Origin: Pantoea sp. RIT-PI-b
Lineage (GTDB): Bacteria > Pseudomonadota > Gammaproteobacteria > Enterobacterales > Enterobacteriaceae
Length of the DNA: 64,000 nucleotides
Direction: 5' to 3'
Assembly (NCBI RefSeq): GCF_001187905.1
Contig: NZ_LGIS01000020.1
Span: forward strand, 409,405-473,404
A model generated the notes under the pieces. That model did no database searches and was not told the DNA's origin. It was given only the letters and a program-made list of their open reading frames with translations. Made by a program: the position numbers and the translations under genes. How positions within the stretch are numbered: the stretch's first letter is position 1; the number at the start of each line of letters is the position of its first letter. Shown piece after piece: positions 27,082-36,262 of this stretch.

Positions 27082-27828
27082 TTAGCCTTTATGCACCTTC
27101 AAACCTGCGGTGGTTTGCGTTACGGGCATAATCTCGAGCGTATTGATGTTGACGTGTTTTGGCAGTGTGGTCACCCAATATACCGCTTCGGTAACATCTT
27201 CGGCCGTCAGTGCGGTGGTGCCTTCATATACCTGTTCCGCTTTGCCATCATCGCCTTTGAAGCGCACGTTAGAAAATTCGGTGCCGCCAACTAAACCTGG
27301 CTCAATATCGGTTACGCGCAGCGCGGTGCCGTGCAGGTCGGTACGCAGATTCAGGCTGAACTGACGCACGAAGGCTTTGGTCGCGCCATAAACGTTACCG
27401 CCTAAATATGGCCAGCTGCCGGCAATTGAACCGATATTCACAATATGCCCCACGTTGCGCTCAACCATCGCAGGCAGCACTGCGCGCGTCATATACACCA
27501 AGCCTTTATTGTTGGTGTCGATCATATTTTCCCAATCTTCAATATTGGCTTTATGCGCCGGTTCAACGCCCAGCGCCAGGCCGGCATTGTTCACCAGCAC
27601 ATCAATATCGCGCCATTCGGCGGGCAGGGCGGCAATCACTTCGTCGATGGCGGCGCGATTGCGCACGTCCAGCTGCACGGTATATAGATTGTCGCCCAGC
27701 TCTTCTTTCAACTCTTTTAAGCGCTCAGCGCGACGTCCGCTGGCGATCACCTTGTGACCTGTAGCAATGAAGCGGCGGGTGATACTTTGACCAAAACCAG
27801 CAGTTGCGCCAGTAACAAAAATAATCAT
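27082..27828 (-). CDS. ydfG: NADP-dependent 3-hydroxy acid dehydrogenase YdfG
   Basis: A 248-residue short-chain dehydrogenase. Cofactor motif TGATAGFGQSITRRF at residues 6-20, NNAGLALG at about 80, catalytic Ser (NIGSIAGSWPY) and YGATK (Tyr/Lys) near residues 136-153. E. coli YdfG (248 residues) oxidises L-serine, L-allo-threonine and 3-hydroxy acids with NADP and reduces malonic semialdehyde, acting after the RutE step of pyrimidine breakdown. The start has AAGGAACAGTGAG (AAGGA) upstream. In E. coli it is next to dcp; here about 6.3 kb of purine genes separate them. Confidence 0.95.
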   Translation of the reverse strand: MIIFVTGATAGFGQSITRRFIATGHKVIASGRRAERLKELKEELGDNLYTVQLDVRNRAAIDEVIAALPAEWRDIDVLVNNAGLALGVEPAHKANIEDWENMIDTNNKGLVYMTRAVLPAMVERNVGHIVNIGSIAGSWPYLGGNVYGATKAFVRQFSLNLRTDLHGTALRVTDIEPGLVGGTEFSNVRFKGDDGKAEQVYEGTTALTAEDVTEAVYWVTTLPKHVNINTLEIMPVTQTTAGLKVHKG

Positions 27829-28023
27829 CTCACTGTTCCTTAAACGATTTCAGGTTATCAGCCACACCTTAGCATTAACCTTGAACCCATGCTCATGAAA
27901 ACCAAATGCAAGCTGTTGCAGGATTTTGCCTGCACGTTGAGAGTGCAATCGCGCACCACAAAGACGCACGTCCTTGGGTTAAAAACAGGCGTATTGAGGC
28001 AAAACTCACCGCAATGTTAAATA

Positions 28024-28055
28024 GCAACCGTTTGCCACTATAAGCAACCGGTTGC
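28024..28055 (+). promoter_or_regulatory. Two palindromes upstream of guaD, operator-like
   Basis: GCAACCGTTTGC (28024-28035) and GCAACCGGTTGC (28044-28055, a perfect palindrome) are centred exactly 20 bases apart, two helical turns, about 155-185 bases before guaD. The GCAA-CG-TTGC core resembles LacI/PurR-family operators. No such regulator is encoded next door. The rest of the 27829-28208 gap is A/T-rich (28080-28150) and otherwise unassigned. Confidence 0.5.
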
Positions 28056-28208
28056 GCATACGATTGCGATGCCAGCTTGACACATAAACCAGTAAAATCA
28101 ACCTATTATATTGAATTTAAACAGTATTTTTTGTTCTTTGCGTTGGCATGCGCTTTGCAAACTATCTTTAAGCAATTACCTGCACATAAAAAGCACCAAG
28201 GAACCGTT

Positions 28209-29537
28209 ATGCCTTACGCATCCGAAACGCTGCTGCGCGCCAGCTTCTTTGATATCACCGCTCTGGCCGCGCAGCCGGACGACATCGCCGCTAACGCGCG
28301 CTATCTCGAAGATGGCTTATTAACGCTGCGCGACGGCAAAGTGGTCAGCCTCGAAAGCTGGCAGATCGCGGAAGGGCGCGTCAATCCGGCAGAGGTTACC
28401 GATCTGCGCGGCAAACTGATTGTGCCGGGCTTTATCGATACCCATATTCATTACCCGCAAACTGAGATGATTGGTGCCTTCGGTGAGCAGTTACTCGAAT
28501 GGCTGAATCACTATACCTTCCCGGTGGAAAGCCAATATCACTGTCCCGATCACTCCGCAAAAATGTCGGCGTTCTTCCTGCAGCAACTGTTATCAAACGG
28601 CACCACCACCGCGCTGGTGTTTGGTACTGTGCACAAGCAGTCGGTGGATGCATTATTTAGCGCGGCGCATCAGTTGGATATGCGCCTGATTGCCGGCAAA
28701 GTGATGATGGATCGCAACGCGCCGGAATACCTAACCGAAACGCCGGAACAGAGCTACCAGCACTCGCGTGAACTGATTGAACGCTGGCATCAACGTGGTC
28801 GCCTGAGCTATGCGCTCACGCCGCGCTTTGCGCCCACATCCTCGCCGGCGCTGCTGGACAAAGTGCGTCAGCTGCGCGAAGAGTTTCCGGATGTCTGGAT
28901 GCACACGCACTTGAGTGAAAACCAGCAGGAGATCGCCTGGGTAAAAACACTGTTCCCGGAGCGTGACGGTTATCTCGACGTCTACCATCATCACCAACTC
29001 ACCGGCAAACGCAGCGTGTTCGCCCACTGTTTGCATCTGGAAGATAAAGAGTGGCAATGCCTGCACGACACCGATTCGTCGATTGCTTTCTGCCCGACCT
29101 CAAACCTGTTTCTCGGCAGCGGCTTGTTCAATATCAAACGCTGCTGGCAGCAGGGCGTGCGCATGGGCATCGGCACCGACGTTGGCGCGGGAACCACTTT
29201 TAATTTGCTGCAAACGCTCGGCGAAGCCTACAAAGTCGGTCAGTTACAGCAGTACAAACTCAGCGCCTGCGAAGCGTTCTATCACGCCACCTTAGGCGGC
29301 GCGCACGCGCTCGATCTGGATGACGTCATCGGCAACTTTAATCCCGGTAAAGAGGCCGATTTCGTGGTGCTCGACCCGGCAGTCTCGCCGCTGCAGCAGC
29401 TGCGCCATGCCAACAGCAAAGATATCTGGGAGCGCCTGTTCGTGCTGATGACGCTGGGCGATGACCGCAACATCGCGCAGACCTGGGTGAGCGGCAAGCC
29501 GGTATGGCAGCGCGAAAGTGAGGAGCAAATCGCATGA
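28209..29537 (+). CDS. guaD: Guanine deaminase GuaD
   Basis: Zinc amidohydrolase that converts guanine to xanthine and ammonia. The 442-residue frame from 28209 is chosen because AAGGAA lies five to ten bases upstream and the N-terminus matches E. coli GuaD (439 residues); an upstream extension to 28077 lies in A/T-rich promoter-like DNA. Zinc ligands are visible as PGFIDTHIHYPQ, MHTHLSEN, VFAHCLHL and GIGTDVGAG. It is the first gene of guaD-xdhA-xdhB-xdhC and its ATGA overlaps xdhA. Product xanthine is the substrate of the next enzyme. Confidence 0.95.
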   Translation: MPYASETLLRASFFDITALAAQPDDIAANARYLEDGLLTLRDGKVVSLESWQIAEGRVNPAEVTDLRGKLIVPGFIDTHIHYPQTEMIGAFGEQLLEWLNHYTFPVESQYHCPDHSAKMSAFFLQQLLSNGTTTALVFGTVHKQSVDALFSAAHQLDMRLIAGKVMMDRNAPEYLTETPEQSYQHSRELIERWHQRGRLSYALTPRFAPTSSPALLDKVRQLREEFPDVWMHTHLSENQQEIAWVKTLFPERDGYLDVYHHHQLTGKRSVFAHCLHLEDKEWQCLHDTDSSIAFCPTSNLFLGSGLFNIKRCWQQGVRMGIGTDVGAGTTFNLLQTLGEAYKVGQLQQYKLSACEAFYHATLGGAHALDLDDVIGNFNPGKEADFVVLDPAVSPLQQLRHANSKDIWERLFVLMTLGDDRNIAQTWVSGKPVWQRESEEQIA

Positions 29538-30976
29538 TTCAGTTTTTACTCAACAATCGTTTAGTCACCGAACACGCGCTGGATCCCAATCTCACCGTGC
29601 TCAACTACCTGCGAGGTGCGCAGCAGCGACGCGGCACCAAAGAGGGTTGCGCCTCAGGGGATTGCGGTGCCTGCACCGTTACGCTCGGTAAGGTCGTCGA
29701 TGGCCAGATGCACTATCAGGCGGTCAACAGCTGTCTGACGCTGGTCAGCAGCCTGCAGGGTAAGCAACTGATCACCGTGGAAGATCTTAAACAGGGCAGC
29801 GAACTGCACAGCGTGCAGCAAGCGATGGTGGATTGCCACGGATCGCAGTGCGGTTACTGCACACCGGGCTTTGTGATGTCGCTGTTCACCCTGCAAAAAA
29901 ACAGTGATGGCTGGAATCGTCATCAGGCGGAACAGGCATTAGCGGGCAATCTCTGCCGCTGCACCGGTTATCGTCCGATCATGGATGCAGCGCAGCAGGC
30001 ATGTGAACGCGCACATGCAGATGCGTTTACGGCTAACGCCGCCTCGCTGGTGCAGCGTTTACAGGCGCTCAGCAACGATGAAGTGCAGATCATCGAAGCC
30101 GATGGCAGTCGCTGTTATCTGCCGAAAACCGTGGCGCAGCTCGCCGACCTTTATCAGCAGCATCCCGAGGCGCGTTTAGTGGCGGGCGGCACCGATCTGA
30201 CACTGCAGATTACCCAGCAGTATCAACGCTTGCCGCTGTTGATTGCGCTGGAGCAGGTTAACGAACTGAAGATTTGCCACCAGGATCAAGATCATATTTA
30301 TCTCGGTGCCGCCGCGTCCTTACACCAGTGCTACCAGTTTCTGGCGCAGCAGATCCCGGCATTTAGCCGCATGCTGGAGCGTTTTGCCTCGCTGCAAATC
30401 CGCAATCAGGGCACGTTAGGCGGCAACATTGGCAATGCATCCCCGATTGGCGATTGTGCGCCAATGCTACTGGCGTTAAACGCGCAACTGATATTGCAGC
30501 AGGGTGAACAGCAGAGAAGAGTTCCGCTCGATCAATTCTTTACCGCATATCGTCAAACGGTAATGCAGCCGGGTGAGTTCATTCACAGTATCACTATCCC
30601 TAAAGTGACGGTGTCACCCAATTTTACCGCATGGAAAGTGGCGAAACGCCTGGATGACGATATTTCCGCCGTGTTCGCCGCCATCAATCTGCACATCAAC
30701 GATGAGGTGATTGTGGAAGCGCGTATCGCCTTTGGCGGCATGGCAGCAACACCGAAACGCGCGCTGGCAGCGGAAACAGCATTGCTTGGCCAACCGCTGA
30801 ATCTCACCAGCATTGAAAAAGCCTGTGCCGCGCTGAGCATGGATTTCCAGCCGCTGAGCGACTTCCGCGCCAGCGCCGATTATCGCCTGCAGGTGGCACG
30901 CAATCTGCTGTGCCGCTACTACGCGCAAGCGTCTGGCGAGCTGACCATTACCGAGGTGTCGCGCTATGTCTCATAA
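29534..30976 (+). CDS. xdhA: Xanthine dehydrogenase small subunit XdhA (2Fe-2S and FAD)
   Basis: A 480-residue subunit carrying two [2Fe-2S] clusters and FAD. The plant-type cluster motif is KEGCASGDCGACTV with a fourth Cys in NSCL; the second is CGYCTPGF plus CRCTGYRPI (residues about 110-150). The FAD domain (about 190-360) has LVAGGTDLTL and IRNQGTLGGNIGNASPIGD. Fused Fe-S and FAD domains mark the Rhodobacter-type alpha subunit, unlike the three-subunit E. coli XdhABC. It overlaps guaD by four bases and xdhB by eleven. Confidence 0.95.
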   Translation: MIQFLLNNRLVTEHALDPNLTVLNYLRGAQQRRGTKEGCASGDCGACTVTLGKVVDGQMHYQAVNSCLTLVSSLQGKQLITVEDLKQGSELHSVQQAMVDCHGSQCGYCTPGFVMSLFTLQKNSDGWNRHQAEQALAGNLCRCTGYRPIMDAAQQACERAHADAFTANAASLVQRLQALSNDEVQIIEADGSRCYLPKTVAQLADLYQQHPEARLVAGGTDLTLQITQQYQRLPLLIALEQVNELKICHQDQDHIYLGAAASLHQCYQFLAQQIPAFSRMLERFASLQIRNQGTLGGNIGNASPIGDCAPMLLALNAQLILQQGEQQRRVPLDQFFTAYRQTVMQPGEFIHSITIPKVTVSPNFTAWKVAKRLDDDISAVFAAINLHINDEVIVEARIAFGGMAATPKRALAAETALLGQPLNLTSIEKACAALSMDFQPLSDFRASADYRLQVARNLLCRYYAQASGELTITEVSRYVS

Positions 30977-33332
30977 CCGCCCGGAACTGAATGAAACCCT
31001 GCTGAAAACGCAGTTCGCCACCGGCATGCAAACTGGCGTGGGGCGCAGCAACAAACATGAAAGTGCCGACAAGCACGTCTCCGGTGAAGCGCTATATATT
31101 GACGATAAGCCCGATCTACCGGGATTACTGCATCTCTGTCCGCGCCTCAGCGAGCATGCGCACGCGCGCATCACCAAACTCGATGTGCAACCCTGCTACG
31201 CGGTGCCGGGGGTGGTCAGCGTACTGACCTGGCGCGATGTGCCAGGCCTCAACGATGTTGGCCCGCTGGAACCTGGCGATCCGCTGCTGGCGCAGGACAC
31301 CATCGAATACTTCGGCCAAATTGTGATTGCCGTCGCGGCTGACTCTCCGGAAGCGGCGCGTGCCGGCGCCGCAGCCGCGATGATTGAGTATGAAGCACTT
31401 CCGGCGGTACTCGACGTGCGTGAAGCACTGGAACAGCGCTTCTTTGTGCAGCAGCCACATGTTCATCAACGCGGTGATGCCGAAGCCGCGCTGGCGCGAG
31501 CGCCCCGGCGAATTCAGGGCGAGTTTCATATCGGCGGCCAGGAGCACTTTTATCTGGAAACCCAGACGGCGCTGGTGATTCCTGGCGAAGATGACAGCCT
31601 GCAGGTGTTCTCCTCCACGCAAAACCCCACCGAAGTGCAAAAACTGGTGGCGGAAGTGATGGGCATCACCATGAATAAAGTCACCATCGATATGCGACGC
31701 ATGGGCGGTGGCTTTGGTGGCAAAGAGACGCAGGCGGCGGGCGTGGCCTGTTTGTGTGCTATCGCTGCACGCCAGCTGCGTAAACCGGTGAAGATGCGTC
31801 TGGCGCGGCGCGACGATATGCAGATTACTGGCAAACGCCATCCGTTTTTTGTGCGTTACGACGTCGGCGTTGAGGCAGATGGCCGCTTCTGTGGCGTGAA
31901 AATTGATTTGGCCGGCAACTGCGGCTATTCACTCGATCTCAGCGGATCGATTGTCGATCGCGCGATGTTCCACGCCGATAACGCCTATTACCTGGGCGAT
32001 GCGCTGATCACTGGCTATCGCTGCCGCACCCACACCGCGTCTAACACCGCTTATCGCGGCTTTGGCGGCCCGCAGGGCATGGTGGCGATTGAGCAGATCA
32101 TGGATCACATCGCGCGTGAAATGGGACTGGACCCGCTTGAGCTGCGCAAACGCAACTATTACGGCAAAACCGATCGCAACATTACCCATTACCACCAGCA
32201 GGTGGAGGACAATCTGCTGGATGAGATGACCGCCCAGCTCGAAACCAGCAGTGAATATGCGGCACGTCGCCGTGAAATTAGCGCGTTTAACGCCAGCAAC
32301 CGTTTTATGAAACGTGGGCTGGCGCTGACGCCGGTGAAATTTGGCATCTCCTTTACCTCCAGCTTCCTTAATCAGGCGGGCGCGCTGATTTTGATCTACA
32401 CCGATGGCACGGTGCAGCTCAATCATGGCGGCACCGAAATGGGTCAGGGTTTAAACACCAAAGTGGCGCAGATTGTGGCGGAAGTGCTGCAAATCGATAT
32501 CAGCCAGATTCAGGTCACCGCCACCGATACCGGTAAAGTGCCGAACACCTCGCCAACGGCCGCCTCTAGCGGCGCCGATCTCAACGGCAAAGCGGCGCAG
32601 AATGCCGCGCAAATCCTGCGCGAGCGCATGACCGAGATGCTGTGTCAGCAGCATCAATGTGCTGCTGACGCGGTGAGTTTTAGCAACGGCATTGTGCGCG
32701 TCGGTGAGAAGCACTTCACTTTTGCTCAGGTGGCGCAGCTTGCCTGGCTTAACCAGGTGCCGCTCTCTGCCACCGGCTTCTATAAAGTGCCGGGCATCCA
32801 TTACGATCGTGCTGCCGGACGCGGCAAACCGTTCTATTACTTCTCCTACGGCGCCGCCTGCTGCGAAGTGTTGGTCGATACCCTGACCGGCGAATACCGC
32901 CTGCTGCGCGCCGATATTCTGCATGATGTGGGCGCCTCGCTGAATCCCGCTATCGATATCGGGCAAGTGGAGGGCGGTTTCGTGCAGGGCATGGGCTGGC
33001 TCACCTGCGAAGAGCTAGTATGGAATGATAAGGGCAAACTGCTCACCGACGGCCCAGCCAGCTATAAAATCCCGGCGATCAGCGATGTGCCGAGCGATTT
33101 ACGCGTCACGCTGGTGGAGAATCGCAAAAATCCGCGGGACACGGTGTTCCATTCGAAAGCCGTTGGCGAGCCGCCCTTTATGTTAGGCATTGCCGTATGG
33201 TGCGCGTTACAGGATGCCGTCGCCAGCGTCGACAACTATCGCCGCCATCCGCAACTGGATGCACCCGCCACGCCAGAGCGGGTGTTCTGGGGGATTCAGC
33301 GCTTATCAGGAGCAGAGCATGATTTATCATGA
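30966..33332 (+). CDS. xdhB: Xanthine dehydrogenase molybdenum subunit XdhB
   Basis: A 788-residue molybdopterin subunit that hydroxylates hypoxanthine and xanthine to urate. Molybdopterin-binding stretches are visible: MGGGFGGKETQ, ASNTAYRGFGGPQGM (arginine that orients substrate), GGTEMGQGLNTK and the active-site glutamate in KAVGEPPFMLG near residue 737. Length is typical for bacterial XdhB (about 770-790). It overlaps both neighbours, so stoichiometric co-expression with xdhA is likely. Confidence 0.95.
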   Translation: MSHNRPELNETLLKTQFATGMQTGVGRSNKHESADKHVSGEALYIDDKPDLPGLLHLCPRLSEHAHARITKLDVQPCYAVPGVVSVLTWRDVPGLNDVGPLEPGDPLLAQDTIEYFGQIVIAVAADSPEAARAGAAAAMIEYEALPAVLDVREALEQRFFVQQPHVHQRGDAEAALARAPRRIQGEFHIGGQEHFYLETQTALVIPGEDDSLQVFSSTQNPTEVQKLVAEVMGITMNKVTIDMRRMGGGFGGKETQAAGVACLCAIAARQLRKPVKMRLARRDDMQITGKRHPFFVRYDVGVEADGRFCGVKIDLAGNCGYSLDLSGSIVDRAMFHADNAYYLGDALITGYRCRTHTASNTAYRGFGGPQGMVAIEQIMDHIAREMGLDPLELRKRNYYGKTDRNITHYHQQVEDNLLDEMTAQLETSSEYAARRREISAFNASNRFMKRGLALTPVKFGISFTSSFLNQAGALILIYTDGTVQLNHGGTEMGQGLNTKVAQIVAEVLQIDISQIQVTATDTGKVPNTSPTAASSGADLNGKAAQNAAQILRERMTEMLCQQHQCAADAVSFSNGIVRVGEKHFTFAQVAQLAWLNQVPLSATGFYKVPGIHYDRAAGRGKPFYYFSYGAACCEVLVDTLTGEYRLLRADILHDVGASLNPAIDIGQVEGGFVQGMGWLTCEELVWNDKGKLLTDGPASYKIPAISDVPSDLRVTLVENRKNPRDTVFHSKAVGEPPFMLGIAVWCALQDAVASVDNYRRHPQLDAPATPERVFWGIQRLSGAEHDLS

Positions 33333-34101
33333 CTGGATTAGCGTGCTGCACAGCCTGCGCGAGAAGCGCGAGAGCTGCGTGCTTATCACCGTGCTCAGCG
33401 AGCGTGGCTCGGTACCGCGCGATCGCGGCAGCAAGATGGTGGTGAGCGCCAGCGATACGTTTCTGACGATTGGCGGTGGTCATCTTGAATATCAGTGCAT
33501 TGCGCAAGCGCGTGCCATGCTGCAGCAACGGTGCATGCAACCGCGCAGTGAAGAGTTCGCGCTGGCCGCACGTCTCGGCCAGTGCTGCGGCGGTCATGCC
33601 ACGTTGCTGTTTGAACCGCTGATGCAGCATCAGCCAGAAATTCACCTGTTTGGCGCCGGTCATGTTGGCCAGGCGTTGGTAAATTTACTGGCAACCTTAC
33701 CGTGCCATATCACCTGGATTGATAGCCGCGCCGCGCAGTTTGGCGCGGTACCGGCTGGCGTCACGGTGCGCCAGGTCGACGATCCTATCGACTGTGTGCG
33801 GGAAGCCGCCCCCGACAGTTACTTTGTGGTGATGACCCACGATCATCCGCTGGATCTGGCGCTCAGCGAGGCGATTCTGCGCCGCGGCGATTTCCGCTAT
33901 GCCGGAGTGATTGGCTCGGCGACGAAAGCCCAGCGCTTTCGTTATCGGCTAGAGGGCAAAGGCATTGCCACCGAATCCGTTGCGCGCCTGCGCTGCCCGA
34001 TTGGTTTAGCGGATGTGAAGGGCAAGTTGCCAGCGGAAATTGCGGTGGCGGTGGCGGGCGAAATCATCAGCGTTTATCAGCAGCAGGCGATAAGTTGTTG
34101 A
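33319..34101 (+). CDS. xdhC: Xanthine dehydrogenase accessory protein XdhC
   Basis: A 260-residue chaperone that binds molybdenum cofactor, aids its sulfuration and inserts it into XdhB. The start at 33319 follows CAGGAG and overlaps xdhB by 14 bases; a longer frame from 33190 lies wholly in xdhB. Features are VSERGSVPRDRGSKMVV-like N-terminal CoxI/XdhC motif, GQCCGGHATLLFE and a C-terminal Rossmann domain (HLFGAGHVGQALVNLLATLP, then YAGVIGSATKAQRF). It ends the purine operon, 72 bases before dcp. Confidence 0.93.
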   Translation: MIYHDWISVLHSLREKRESCVLITVLSERGSVPRDRGSKMVVSASDTFLTIGGGHLEYQCIAQARAMLQQRCMQPRSEEFALAARLGQCCGGHATLLFEPLMQHQPEIHLFGAGHVGQALVNLLATLPCHITWIDSRAAQFGAVPAGVTVRQVDDPIDCVREAAPDSYFVVMTHDHPLDLALSEAILRRGDFRYAGVIGSATKAQRFRYRLEGKGIATESVARLRCPIGLADVKGKLPAEIAVAVAGEIISVYQQQAISC

Positions 34102-34173
34102 GAGAGGTGGAAACTGCCAGGATAGAAACATCCCGCCGCCGCCGTGCGGCGTTGCTGATTATCAGGAGCGATA

Positions 34174-36225
34174 ATGACTTCACGAGCCAATCCGTTTTTC
34201 ACCACCAGCAGTTTGCCGTATCAAACGCCACCCTTTGATCAGATTCAGGAAGACGATTTTCTGCCTGCGCTGGAAGCGGGTATTGCAGAGAAACGCCGCG
34301 AAGTGGCGGCGATTGCCAGCAATCCGGATGCGCCAAGCTTTGCCAACACCTATGAGGCGCTGGAGCGCAGTGGTCAGCTGTTAAAACGCGTCAATCTGGT
34401 GTTTGGTGCGATGACATCCGCCAATACCAGCGATCGCTTACAGGAAATCGACGAGCAGATTACGCCACAGCTCACCGCGCTGAATGATGAAATTTGCCTC
34501 AACAGCCAGCTGTTTGCCCGCCTCGATAGCGTTTATCAACAGCGCGGTTCGCAGTGTCCGGATGCCGAAGCGATGCGTCTGGTGGAAGTCACCTGGCAAC
34601 ATTTCCAGCTGGCGGGTGCCAGCCTGAGCGAAGCCGATAAAACCCAGCTGCGCGCCTGTAATCAGGAGCTGGCGAGCCTCAGCACCCGTTTCGGCAACAA
34701 GCTGCTGGCCGCCACCAAAGCCGGTGCCTATGTGGTGAGTGATGTGGCAGCGTTAGCCGGCCTAAGCGAGGAGGAGCTGGCGCATGCCAAAGCCGCAGCA
34801 GAAGCACGCGGTTTCGCGGGAGAATGGTTGATCGCGTTGCAAAACACCACCCAGCAACCGGCGTTGCAATCGCTGCACGTGCGCGCCACGCGTGAAGCGC
34901 TGTTCCAGCGGGCGTTGACGCGCAGTGAGCAGGGCGATGATAACGATACGCGCGACATCGTGTTACGCATGGCGCAACTGCGTGCTCAGCAGGCGAGTTT
35001 GCTCGGTTTCAAAACCTATGCCGCGTGGAGCATGCAGGACCAGATGGCGAAAACGCCGGATGCCGCGTTTGCCTTTATGCGTAACATTGTGCCTGCCGCG
35101 CGAGCGCGCGCCGAACGCGAAGCCGCTGATATCCAGCGCGCCATTGAGCAAGCGCATCACAGTTTCCCGCTGCGCGTCTGGGACTGGAATTTCTATGCCG
35201 AGCAGGTACGCAAAGATAAATACGCGCTGGATGAGAGCCAAATCCGCCCTTATTTTGAGCTGAACAACGTGCTGGAGAAGGGCGTGTTTTGGTCCGCCAG
35301 CCAGTTGTTTGGCATCCGTTTCAGCCAGCGCCACGATCTGCCGGTGTATCATCCGGACGTCAACGTTTACGAGATCTTCGATGCCGACGACACGCCGCTA
35401 GCGCTGTTCTACACCGATTTCTTCAAGCGTGATAACAAAAGCGGCGGCGCGTGGATGAGTAATTTTGTCGATCAGAGCACGCTGCTCGGCACCAAGCCGG
35501 TGATCTACAACGTCTGCAACTACACCAAGCCGCAGGCTGGCCAGCCGGCGCTGCTGAGCTGGGATGAGGTGATCACGCTGTTCCATGAATTTGGTCATGC
35601 GCTGCACGGTTTATTTGCCACGCAGCGTTATCCGAGCTTGTCCGGCACCGCCACGCCGCGCGATTTTGTTGAGTTCCCGTCGCAGATTAATGAACATTGG
35701 GCCAGCAACGAAGCGGTGTTTGCTAACTATGCGCGTCACTACCAAAGCGGCGAGGCGATGCCAGGCGAATTGCGTGACAAGATGGTGCGTGCCGCGAAAT
35801 TCAACAAAGGCTACGACATGACCGAGCTGCTGGCCGCGGCGCTGCTTGATTTGCAGTGGCATTCTCTGACCACAGATGATAATCCGCAGGACGTCAGCCA
35901 CTTTGAGCTGCAGGCGCTGGCCGCCGAAAACATTGCACTGGCCGCAGTGCCGCCGCGTTATCGTTCCAGCTATTTCCGTCACATCTGGGGCGGCGGCTAT
36001 GCAGCAGGTTATTACGCCTATATCTGGACGCAGATGCTGGCCGACGACGGCTATCAAGCCTTTGTCGAGCGCGGCGGATTAACGCGCGAAAACGGCCAGC
36101 AGTTCCGCGAGCATATCCTGTCACGCGGCAACAGCACCGACCTGCAGCATCTGTGGCTGGCATGGCGCGGCAAAGCGCCGGAGATCGGTCCGATGCTGAA
36201 AAACCGTGGGTTAGAGGAAGCGTAA
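34174..36225 (+). CDS. dcp: Peptidyl-dipeptidase Dcp
   Basis: A 683-residue zinc M3-family peptidase (681 in E. coli) that removes C-terminal dipeptides from oligopeptides. The zinc motif HEFGH begins at residue 471, with the third ligand region FVEFPSQINEHW about 25 residues on and the substrate-binding HIWGGGYAAGYYAYIW near residue 604. No signal peptide is visible. The start follows CAGGAGCGATA. It lies downstream of xdhC on the same strand but is a housekeeping gene; in E. coli its neighbour is ydfG. Confidence 0.96.
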   Translation: MTSRANPFFTTSSLPYQTPPFDQIQEDDFLPALEAGIAEKRREVAAIASNPDAPSFANTYEALERSGQLLKRVNLVFGAMTSANTSDRLQEIDEQITPQLTALNDEICLNSQLFARLDSVYQQRGSQCPDAEAMRLVEVTWQHFQLAGASLSEADKTQLRACNQELASLSTRFGNKLLAATKAGAYVVSDVAALAGLSEEELAHAKAAAEARGFAGEWLIALQNTTQQPALQSLHVRATREALFQRALTRSEQGDDNDTRDIVLRMAQLRAQQASLLGFKTYAAWSMQDQMAKTPDAAFAFMRNIVPAARARAEREAADIQRAIEQAHHSFPLRVWDWNFYAEQVRKDKYALDESQIRPYFELNNVLEKGVFWSASQLFGIRFSQRHDLPVYHPDVNVYEIFDADDTPLALFYTDFFKRDNKSGGAWMSNFVDQSTLLGTKPVIYNVCNYTKPQAGQPALLSWDEVITLFHEFGHALHGLFATQRYPSLSGTATPRDFVEFPSQINEHWASNEAVFANYARHYQSGEAMPGELRDKMVRAAKFNKGYDMTELLAAALLDLQWHSLTTDDNPQDVSHFELQALAAENIALAAVPPRYRSSYFRHIWGGGYAAGYYAYIWTQMLADDGYQAFVERGGLTRENGQQFREHILSRGNSTDLQHLWLAWRGKAPEIGPMLKNRGLEEA

Positions 36226-36237
36226 CGATTCTTTGTA

Positions 36238-36259
36238 GGGTCGCCATTCATGGCGACCC
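36238..36259. repeat. Solo palindromic repeat between dcp and hpxO
   Basis: GGGTCGCCAT, two bases, ATGGCGACCC: a 10-base-pair perfect palindrome in the 37-base gap between convergent genes. The same core recurs at 37940, 38291 and 38653 in this window, so it is a dispersed repeat that may also act as a terminator stem. Confidence 0.85.
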
Positions 36260-36262
36260 GGT

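Noticed and set aside
28077..28208. 44-residue N-terminal extension of guaD
   Set aside because: It is A/T-rich promoter-like sequence without a ribosome-binding site; the start at 28209 has AAGGAA and matches the family N-terminus.
31125..31841. A 238-codon minus-strand frame within xdhB
   Set aside because: Antisense to conserved molybdenum-site motifs of xdhB, with no ribosome-binding site or family features.
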